A DNA stretch of 42,171 nucleotides from JAWVFM01 sp963841455 (GTDB lineage Bacteria > Actinomycetota > Thermoleophilia > Solirubrobacterales > 70-9), in assembly GCA_963841455.1 (NCBI GenBank), contig CAWJCU010000013.1, positions 1 through 42,171 on the forward strand, in the 5' to 3' direction. Under the pieces are notes generated by a model, which saw only the letters and a program-made list of their open reading frames with translations, was not told the origin of the DNA and searched no databases. How positions within the stretch are numbered: the stretch's first letter is position 1; the number at the start of each line of letters is the position of its first letter. Position numbers and translations under genes: made by a program. Of this stretch, positions 33,477-39,693 are shown in pieces.

Positions 33477-34169
33477 ATGGCGGCCGCTGAAAACGACCCG
33501 ATACCCATCATCGGCGGCACGGGCGCTCTCGGTTACGGGCTCGCCGTCCGCTGGGCGCGGGCCGGACGCTCGGTGGTGATCGGCTCGCGGGAGGCTGGGC
33601 GCGCCGTCGAGGCAGCGGAGCGCGTTCGGGCCGCTACCGGCGGCGACGTCGAGGGGCTCGAGAACGCGGAGGCGGCGGGCCGGGGCCCGATCGTGTTCCT
33701 CACGGTGCCGTTTCGCGCCCAGTCGGAGACCCTCCAGAACCTACGTGAGGCGCTGGCGGCGCCGCAGCTCCTGGTCGACTGCACGGTCCCCACCGCAGCG
33801 GCCGTGAGCGGCAAGGCGACGCGGCTCCTCGGCGTCTGGCAGGGCTCGGCGGCGGAGCAGGCGCAGGAGATGGCGCCCGAGGGCGTCACCGTCGTGTCGG
33901 CGCTCCACACGGTGAGCGCGAAGTCGCTCGCCGACGGTGACGCGCTCGATGAGGACGTCCTCGTATGCGGCGAGCGGAAGGCCGACAAGGCCCGCGTCGC
34001 GGCGCTCATCGAACTGATCGACGGACTTCGCGCGGTCAACGCGGGCCCGCTCGAGACGGCCCGGATCGTCGAGGGCCTCACGCCGCTCCTCATCTCGATC
34101 AACGTCCGCTACAAGGCCCATGCCGGCCTCCGCGTGACCGGGCTTCCGAACGCCGACCACTGGACGTGA
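33477..34169 (+). CDS. npdG: F420H2:NADP oxidoreductase
   Basis: 230 residues. It transfers hydride between coenzyme F420 and NADP in the cytoplasm. The N-terminal Rossmann fold has IPIIGGTGALGYGLAVRWAR, then VVIGSREAGRAVEAAERVRA with the Ser-Arg pair that selects NADP, FLTVPFRAQSETLQNL and VDCTVPTAAAV. The C-terminal part VVSALHTVSAKSLAD and VCGERKADK are typical of NpdG/Fno. First gene of an operon with cofD, cofC and cofE, each overlapping the next by a GTGA junction. It starts leaderless after a TAGACT box. Confidence 0.92.
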   Translation: MAAAENDPIPIIGGTGALGYGLAVRWARAGRSVVIGSREAGRAVEAAERVRAATGGDVEGLENAEAAGRGPIVFLTVPFRAQSETLQNLREALAAPQLLVDCTVPTAAAVSGKATRLLGVWQGSAAEQAQEMAPEGVTVVSALHTVSAKSLADGDALDEDVLVCGERKADKARVAALIELIDGLRAVNAGPLETARIVEGLTPLLISINVRYKAHAGLRVTGLPNADHWT

Positions 34170-35092
34170 GCCGGGTCGCGCTGCTCGCGGGAGGCACAGG
34201 CGGCGGGAAGCTCGCCGCCGGACTCCAGGACGTCGTCGGCGACGGTCTTGCGGCGATCGTCAACACCGCCGACGATTTCGACGTGCACGGGCTGCGCGTG
34301 TCGGCCGACCCGGACCTCGTGACGTACTGGCTGTCGGGCGAGATCGACGCGGAACGCGGTTGGGGAGTCCGCGACGACGACTTCATCGTCCACCGGCGCC
34401 TCGAGCGCCTCGGCGCGCCGGGATGGTTCAGCCTCTCCGACCGCGATCTCGCGACGTGCCTGTACCGGACCCATTTCCTTGCCGAGGGCGGCACGCTCAC
34501 CGCCGCGCAGGCTCAGATCGCGCGGACGCTCGGCGCGGTCGGCGCCGTGCTGCCGATGTGCGAGGAGCGGGTCGCGACCCGCATCAGGACCCCCGCTGGC
34601 TGGCGGGAGCTGCAGGAGTTCCTGATCCTCGACCACGGGGAGGCACCGATCGAGGCGATCGAGGTGAGCGGAATCGAGAGCGCCCGGGCGACCCCCGAGG
34701 TGCTCGCGGCCATCGCGCGCGCGGAGGTCGTCGTGATCGCGCCGTCGAACCCCGTGATCTCGATCGGCCCGATTCTCGCGATCGAGGAGATACGTGAGGC
34801 GGTGATCGAGAGCGCCGTCCCCGTCATCGCCGTGAGCCCACTCGTGGCGGGGCGGTCCATGAAGGGCCCCACCGAGGCCTTCATCGCCGCGGCGGGGCGC
34901 CCGGTCACGCCCGCGGGCGTCGCCTCGCTCTACGAGGGGCTTCTCGACGCATTCGTCGCCGACGCGGAGGACCCGGGCGCCGATCCCGACGACGTCACGG
35001 TGCTTCGCTGCCCGACGCTGATGGTCGACGCCCCAGGACGGCGGGCATTCGCCGAGCGGGTACTCGAGCTCGCTCGTGCAATGGCGGCGTGA
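34166..35092 (+). CDS. cofD: 2-phospho-L-lactate transferase
   Basis: 308 residues from the GTG overlapping the npdG stop. CofD (FbiA in mycobacteria) joins the phospholactyl (or phosphoenolpyruvyl) group to FO to make F420-0 or its dehydro form. Hallmarks: VALLAGGTGGGKLAAGLQDV, VNTADDFDVHGLRVSADPDL (metal-binding Asp), LSDRDLATCLYRTHFL and VIAPSNPVISIGPILAI, then VAVSPLVAGRSMKGP-type FO/phosphate residues. Length is normal for the family. Confidence 0.95.
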   Translation: MSRVALLAGGTGGGKLAAGLQDVVGDGLAAIVNTADDFDVHGLRVSADPDLVTYWLSGEIDAERGWGVRDDDFIVHRRLERLGAPGWFSLSDRDLATCLYRTHFLAEGGTLTAAQAQIARTLGAVGAVLPMCEERVATRIRTPAGWRELQEFLILDHGEAPIEAIEVSGIESARATPEVLAAIARAEVVVIAPSNPVISIGPILAIEEIREAVIESAVPVIAVSPLVAGRSMKGPTEAFIAAAGRPVTPAGVASLYEGLLDAFVADAEDPGADPDDVTVLRCPTLMVDAPGRRAFAERVLELARAMAA

Positions 35093-35751
35093 ACGCCACG
35101 GCGATCGTCCCCGTGAAGCGGTTCGGGCGAGCGAAGCAACGCCTCCTCGGCGCACTCGACGAGGCTCAGCGGGCAGCGATCGTGGAGGCGATGCTCGCCG
35201 ACGTGCTCGCGGCCATCGGGCGCGCGGAGCGAGTCGAGCGCGTAATCGTCGTCACGGGCGAGGGGCGGGCCGAGCGGGTGGCGCTTCGCGCGGCGCAGCG
35301 CATGAAGACGCCGCTCGAGGTGCTGCGCGACCCCAAGGACGCCGGTCATTCGGAGGCCGCCGTGCTCGGGATCGTGCGGGCGAAGGCGCTCGGCGCAGAA
35401 TCAGTCGCGCTTCTCCCGGGCGACTGTCCGCTCCTCGACCCGGCCGAGCTCGACGCCGCGCTCGAGGGCATGCGCGACGGCGTCGTAGGGGTCATCCCCG
35501 ACCGCCACGCAACCGGGACCAACGGGCTGCTGCTCGCGCCGGCCGACGCGATCGGCCCGGCGTTCGGGCCCGGGAGCCGCGACCGCCACCTCGAGCGCGG
35601 GGCGTCGGCGCGCTACGACACGCGCCTCGAGGAGCTCCCCTCCCTCGCCCTAGACCTCGACACCCCCGATGACCTCGTGGCTCTCACCGACGTTCTCTCG
35701 CGGGAGCCGGAGCGAGCACCGGCGACGGCGCGGGAGCTGGCGCAACTGTGA
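35089..35751 (+). CDS. cofC: 2-phospho-L-lactate (or PEP) guanylyltransferase
   Basis: 220 residues from the GTG overlapping the cofD stop. CofC (FbiD) activates phospholactate or phosphoenolpyruvate with GTP to give the donor for CofD. It has the nucleotidyltransferase start TAIVPVKRFGRAKQRLLGAL, VEVLRDPKDAGHSEA-type substrate residues, LLPGDCPLLDPAELDAAL (metal Asp) and VIPDRHATGTNGLLL. Its C-terminus REPERAPATARELAQL overlaps the GTG of cofE. Actinobacterial enzymes often prefer phosphoenolpyruvate; the sequence alone does not settle this. Confidence 0.93.
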   Translation: MNATAIVPVKRFGRAKQRLLGALDEAQRAAIVEAMLADVLAAIGRAERVERVIVVTGEGRAERVALRAAQRMKTPLEVLRDPKDAGHSEAAVLGIVRAKALGAESVALLPGDCPLLDPAELDAALEGMRDGVVGVIPDRHATGTNGLLLAPADAIGPAFGPGSRDRHLERGASARYDTRLEELPSLALDLDTPDDLVALTDVLSREPERAPATARELAQL

Positions 35752-36499
35752 GCGAACGAATCGAGATCCTGCCCGTCGAGGGTCTCGGCGAGATCGTCGG
35801 CGGAGATGTCCTGGGCCGCCTGATCGCGGACGGCGGCGGCGATCGAGGACGCCGACGTCGTCGTCGTCTCCCAGAAGGCGGTCTCCAAGGCGGAGGCGCG
35901 CGCACGCGACCTGGCCGACGTCGAGCCCGGGGAGCGCGCGGTCGGCCTGGCGCGCCGAGCTCGGCAAGGATCCGCGGCTGGTCGAGCTCGTCCTCGGCGA
36001 GACCGAGCGCGTCGTTCGCGCCGAGCGCGGCGTCCTGATCGTCGAGACCCGCGCGGGCCTCATCTGCGCGAACGCCGGAATCGACTCCTCGAACGTGCCC
36101 GGAGACGAGCGCGTGACGCTCCTGCCAACCGACCCGGACGCCTCCGCGCGGCGGATCCGCGACGAGCTCCGCGACGCCTGCGGAGCGCTGCCCGCCGTCG
36201 TCGTGACCGACAGCTTCGGACGCCCGTGGCGCCTCGGTCAGACGGACGTCGCCATCGGATGCGCGGGCCTCGAGGCCCTCGAGGACTGGCGCGGCCGCGT
36301 CGACCGCGAGGGAGGAGAGCTCGCGGCGACCGCGATCGCAATCGCGGACGAGGTCGCCGCTGCGGCCGACCTCGTGCGCAACAAGGTGAGCGGAGCCCCC
36401 GCGGCCATCATCCGCGGCCTCGGCGCGCACGTCACGTCGGCGGACGGCCCCGGGGCCGTGGCGCTGAGGCGGGCGGAGTCCGAGGACCTCTTCCGCTAG
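35748..36499 (+). CDS. cofE: F420-0:gamma-glutamyl ligase, two frameshifts
   Basis: About 250 residues corrected. It adds the gamma-linked glutamate tail to F420-0 using GTP. The start is SERIEILPVEGLGEIVGGDV; after an extra base near 35832 the frame gives IEDADVVVVSQKAVSKAEAR, and after another near 35957 ELGKDPRLVELVLGETERVV, LICANAGIDSSNVPG, VVVTDSFGRPWRLGQTDVAI and LVRNKVSGAPAAIIRG. Unlike mycobacterial FbiB it has no C-terminal nitroreductase domain, so it is of the single-domain CofE type. Last gene of the operon; its TAG stop overlaps the stop of the converging cupin gene. Confidence 0.88.
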
Positions 36500-36903
36500 C
36501 GGGGCGGCGCCTCGCCGGTGAGCGGATCGGGCTCGCCCTCGTTGCTGAAGTCGGGCGCCGCGTAGGGCTTGCCCGGGGGGCCTCCGATGATCAGGAGACG
36601 CACCGGCGACCCCCCCGTCACGATCTTCCGGCTCACTCCGGGCGGGACCCTCGCGAAGACCCCAGGCTCGAGGACGTGCTCGGTCCCGTCGACGGCGATC
36701 GTCGCCGAGCCCGAGAGCACCGTGTAGACCTCCTCCTGGCCATCCTCGGAGTGGTCGTGCTCGGGGTAGTCGCTGAACTCCGGCGGGAAGTCGACGACGG
36801 CGAGCCCAAACGACTCGACGCCGAGGCCGGCACGCACCCGTCGGAACGCGCCGCCGTATATCCCCTCGAAGTCCTCCAGCCTCTTCACTGTCGCCTCAGC
36901 CAC
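36496..36903 (-). CDS. Small cupin protein
   Basis: 135 residues from the GTG at 36903, with GGAGGAGCTG in front, inside the end of the alcohol dehydrogenase gene. Cupin motif 1 is PEHDHSEDGQEEVYTVLSGS (His, His, Glu metal ligands) and motif 2 VLEPGVFARVPPGVSRKIV, with the usual motif-2 His replaced by Ser/Arg. It may bind metal incompletely and act as a binding or isomerase-like protein; function unknown. It shares the palindromic CTAG with the cofE stop (converging genes overlapping by 4 bases). Confidence 0.8.
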   Translation of the reverse strand: MAEATVKRLEDFEGIYGGAFRRVRAGLGVESFGLAVVDFPPEFSDYPEHDHSEDGQEEVYTVLSGSATIAVDGTEHVLEPGVFARVPPGVSRKIVTGGSPVRLLIIGGPPGKPYAAPDFSNEGEPDPLTGEAPPR

Positions 36904-37903
36904 CAGCTCCTCCTTGATCGACGATTGAAAGCACTGCCGCGCCGCGGAGCCTACCCGTGCGAATGTGGTCGAGCGCCTCGTTCGCCGCCTCGAGGGTGTA
37001 CGAGGTGACCTCGGTCCGGACCGGCACGCGCGGCGCGAGCTCGAGAAGCTCCACGCCGTCGCGGCGGGTGAGGTTCGCAACCGAGCGCACCGAGCGCTCG
37101 CCCCAGAGGATCACGTAGGGGAATTGCGGGATGTCGCTCATGTGAATGCCCGCGCAGACGCAGGCTCCGCCCGGCGCCAGCGCGCGAAGCGCAGCGGGAA
37201 CGAGCGGGCCCACGGGGGCGAAGATGATCGCCGCGTCGAGTGGCTCCGGCGGCCCGGCCTCCGAGTCTCCCGCCCATTCAGCGCCGAGCTCGCGGGCGAA
37301 GGCCTGCCCGTCGGCGTCTCCGGGGCGCGTGAGAGCGAAGACCCGGCGGCCCTGGTGCGCGGCGACCTGGCAGACGATGTGGGCGGAGGCGCCGAAGCCG
37401 TAGAGGCCGACGCGCTCGGCGTCCCCGCACAGGCGGAGGGCGCGATAGCCGATCAGCCCGGCGCAGAGGAGCGGTGCCTGCGAAAGCGGGTCCGGACCGG
37501 GATCGAGAGCGAAGCAGAAGCGCTCATCGGCGACGGCGCGCTCGGCGTACCCGCCGTCGATGTCGTAGCCGGTGAAACGGACGCGGACGCATAGGTTCTC
37601 CCGGCCCGAGCGGCAGTAGCGGCACTCGCCGCACGTCCACCCGAGCCAGGGGATGCCGACGCGGCTGCCCACCTCGAACCGCTCGGCCCCCTCCCCCGCC
37701 TCGGCGACCTCGCCGACGATCTGATGCCCGGGCACGAGCGGGAGCTTCGGCTCGGTCAGGTCGCCGTCGACGATGTGGAGGTCGGTGCGGCAGACTCCAC
37801 AGGCGAGCACGCGGACGGCCACCTGCCCAGGGCTCAGCGACGGCTGAGCGACCTCCCGCGCTTCGAGAGCTTCGCGCTGGCGGCTGAGGAGCATTGCCCG
37901 CAC
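36896..37903 (-). CDS. Zinc-dependent alcohol dehydrogenase (AdhP type)
   Basis: About 335 residues from the GTG at 37903 (VRAMLLSRQREALEAREVAQ). Zinc MDR family: VLACGVCRTDLHIVDGDL (Cys ligand), VPGHQIVGEV (His), the structural-zinc Cys cluster in WTCGECRYCRSGRENLC, VGLYGFGASAHIVCQVA (NAD site, with GFGASA) and VCAGIHMSDIPQFPY. It resembles the subgroup that oxidises primary alcohols with NAD. The frame continues upstream to 38014, but VRAMLL is the family start. The last bases contain the cupin ribosome binding site, so the two form an operon. Confidence 0.88.
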   Translation of the reverse strand: MRAMLLSRQREALEAREVAQPSLSPGQVAVRVLACGVCRTDLHIVDGDLTEPKLPLVPGHQIVGEVAEAGEGAERFEVGSRVGIPWLGWTCGECRYCRSGRENLCVRVRFTGYDIDGGYAERAVADERFCFALDPGPDPLSQAPLLCAGLIGYRALRLCGDAERVGLYGFGASAHIVCQVAAHQGRRVFALTRPGDADGQAFARELGAEWAGDSEAGPPEPLDAAIIFAPVGPLVPAALRALAPGGACVCAGIHMSDIPQFPYVILWGERSVRSVANLTRRDGVELLELAPRVPVRTEVTSYTLEAANEALDHIRTGRLRGAAVLSIVDQGGAGG

Positions 37904-37983
37904 GGCGACAGTGTGGCGCGCCTTTCCGTCCGCCGCCCCGGAGACGATCACCGCGGCGGGAAGCCAGAGAAGGAGGAGCTCGA

Positions 37984-38646
37984 ATGGAAGACCGCTACGC
38001 GCGGATCGGTGCACTCGGGGGGATCATCTCGGTCGTCGCCCTGTTCGCGGGACTCGGCCTCGCCGCCAGCGGCGCTCCCGGTTTCGACGAGTCGGCGCAG
38101 GCCTGGAGCGGCTTCATCGGCGATCACGCGACCCGAATTCAGATCGGCGTGACGATCGCCGGCGCGGGGGTCTTCTTCTTCATCTGGTTCCTGGGCAGCC
38201 TCCGAAGCGCGATCGCCGAGGCCGAGGGCGGAACCGGGCGGCTGGCGTCAATCGCGTTCGGCGCCGGGCTCGTGAGCAGCGGGATCCTCCTCGTGACACT
38301 CACCGGGATTGCGGCCGCCGCCTACCGCCCCGAGGACATCGATCCGAACATCACCCGTGCGCTCAACGACTTCGGCGCCCTGACCGCGGCGCCGGCGGCC
38401 GGCGCGCTGACCGCGTTCTTCGCCGCGACGGCCATCGCCGGATACCGGCACCGATTCGTCCCGCCGTGGGTGGCCGGCTTCTCGGCCCTGGCGGCGATCG
38501 CCCAGCCGCTTGCCTTCGGCGTCGCCTTCTGCACGAGCGGCGCGTTCGCCGCCGACGGCGTGCTCGGCTTCGTCGTCCCGGTGCTCACGTTCGCGGTCGC
38601 GATCGTCACCGCGAGCTGGGCGCTGGCGCGCAAGCCCGCGCCATAG
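37984..38646 (+). CDS. Six-helix membrane protein, unknown
   Basis: 220 residues from the ATG at 37984, with GGAGGAG before it. About six hydrophobic helices: ~8-27 (ALGGIISVVALFAGLGLAAS), ~52-72, ~88-110, ~128-150, ~160-182 and ~188-212. There is a conserved-looking loop YRPEDIDPNITRALND between helices 3 and 4. I recall similar unannotated proteins in Thermoleophilia and Frankia-like genomes but cannot name a family. The gene ends two bases before the first palindrome of the AbiEi/DUF559 cassette. Confidence 0.68.
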   Translation: MEDRYARIGALGGIISVVALFAGLGLAASGAPGFDESAQAWSGFIGDHATRIQIGVTIAGAGVFFFIWFLGSLRSAIAEAEGGTGRLASIAFGAGLVSSGILLVTLTGIAAAAYRPEDIDPNITRALNDFGALTAAPAAGALTAFFAATAIAGYRHRFVPPWVAGFSALAAIAQPLAFGVAFCTSGAFAADGVLGFVVPVLTFAVAIVTASWALARKPAP

Positions 38647-38648
38647 GT

Positions 38649-38693
38649 CGAGTGCAGCGTTCGACGTCGTAGAGACGCTCAACCCTGCACTCG
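38649..38693. repeat. 45-bp palindrome, left end of the AbiEi/DUF559 cassette
   Basis: CGAGTGCAGCGTT (38649-38661) pairs with AACCCTGCACTCG (38681-38693) with one C-C mismatch, and CGTC/GACG pair inside, around loop GTAGA. A second 45-bp copy is at 39601-39645: 39 of 45 positions agree in inverted orientation and 36 of 45 direct. It starts two bases after the stop of the gene at 37984 and contains the stop codon of the cassette gene. Confidence 0.85.
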
Positions 38694-39623
38694 GCGGAAT
38701 GGACCGGTGTAGCCGGCGTGCCCGAGCGCTCCGACCAGCCTTCGGAACACGCCCTCCTCATTGACTCGGAGCTGCCGCCCGGTGACGGGCATAACCGTGA
38801 GCCCGTGCGCCTCGAGCGTCGCGATCTTCAGCCGGTCGCGTTCAAAGGCCACACGCCCCGAATGCGCGTCATAGCCATCCACCTCAACCGCGAAGTCGAG
38901 ATCGCGCCAGAGAAAGTCCACCTCGTATCCGTGGATCCGGCCATTCGTCTCATACCCGGTGATCTGTGCGCGGCGGAGGAGCCTGAGCATCAAGCGCTCG
39001 GCCGGAGAGCGTGTGCGTCGCGGGCCACCCGGAAGGTCGAGGATTTCGATTAAGGAGGCGACTCCGCGGCGCTTTGGATATCTCCCTAATTGATCTTTGA
39101 GCTCCGCCTCGCTTGCGAATCGCCGATACCCGGCTTCCGCCACCACGCTCTCGAGGTGCTCGGCGTGGAGCGCGGCCGCCAGGTCCAGGATCGTCCGGGG
39201 TGGGCTGGTTAGGGGGAGGCCGTGGCGGCTGCGGATGTCGCGGCGGTCGATGGCGGCTCTATGGACCTCGATCCGCGGGCGTCTTGCGCTCCGCTCCGGC
39301 GGCAGCGTGACGCAGACCGGCCGGGGAGCAGCGAAGGAGAGGAGATCCCACATGCTGGCGGCACTCCGATGGCTCAGCACGGCACCGGGGCCACATGCGA
39401 GCAATGCGGCCATCTCATGCGCATGCGGAGGCGCCGCCGTATGACCGACGAGATACACCCCTCGGTGAATTTCATGGAGGCGGCCATCGGCCAACCGAGT
39501 GGCGATCATGGTTCTCGTCAGACCGGCGGCCAGAAGTTGCTCCCGAGCGACCACTCCGTGTTGAGCGCTCGCCAGTCGCGATATGAGGCGATCCACGGAT
39601 CGAGTGCAGCGTTGAGCGTCCAT
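38679..39623 (-). CDS. AbiEi-like antitoxin domain fused to DUF559 endonuclease-like domain
   Basis: Up to 314 residues. The N-terminal part (RLISRLASAQHGVVAREQLL, RLADGRLHEIHRGVYLVGHT) is the AbiEi/type IV antitoxin winged helix, followed by SHRSAASMWDLL and a central domain. The C-terminal ~110 residues are DUF559, a Vsr/PD-(D/E)xK-like fold with YEVDFLWRDLDFAVEVDGYD (Asp and Glu-x-Asp) and FERDRLKIATLEAHG. No AbiEii toxin is adjacent. The ATG at 39623 lies in the loop of the right palindrome and the stop in the left one; a GTG at 39596 is another possible start that lies outside the palindrome. Nuclease activity and mobility are inference. Confidence 0.82.
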   Translation of the reverse strand: MDAQRCTRSVDRLISRLASAQHGVVAREQLLAAGLTRTMIATRLADGRLHEIHRGVYLVGHTAAPPHAHEMAALLACGPGAVLSHRSAASMWDLLSFAAPRPVCVTLPPERSARRPRIEVHRAAIDRRDIRSRHGLPLTSPPRTILDLAAALHAEHLESVVAEAGYRRFASEAELKDQLGRYPKRRGVASLIEILDLPGGPRRTRSPAERLMLRLLRRAQITGYETNGRIHGYEVDFLWRDLDFAVEVDGYDAHSGRVAFERDRLKIATLEAHGLTVMPVTGRQLRVNEEGVFRRLVGALGHAGYTGPFRRVQG

Positions 39624-39645
39624 ACGACGTTCAACCCTGCACTCG
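39601..39645. repeat. 45-bp palindrome, right end of the AbiEi/DUF559 cassette
   Basis: CGAGTGCAGCGTTGAGCGTC pairs with GACGTTCAACCCTGCACTCG around loop CATAC: 20 paired positions with one C-C mismatch and one G-T pair. It is the partner of 38649-38693 and lies 48 bases beyond the end of fbiC. Its loop contains the ATG (minus strand) of the cassette gene. Confidence 0.85.
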
Positions 39646-39693
39646 GTGCAGGTGCCCCCTCCTTCGCTGCCTAGTTGGACCGAGCGGCCCGAG

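Noticed and set aside
38679..39623. Complete AbiE toxin-antitoxin system
   Set aside because: No AbiEii nucleotidyltransferase toxin is adjacent; the neighbours are a membrane protein and fbiC.
38649..39645. Integron attC sites
   Set aside because: The palindromes contain GTT and AAC, but there is no integron integrase and no core-site arrangement with unpaired extrahelical bases and variable loop; they are simple near-symmetric palindromes.
38649..39645. CRISPR array
   Set aside because: Only two repeat copies almost 1 kb apart with a gene between them. No other direct-repeat/spacer array and no cas gene is visible in the window.
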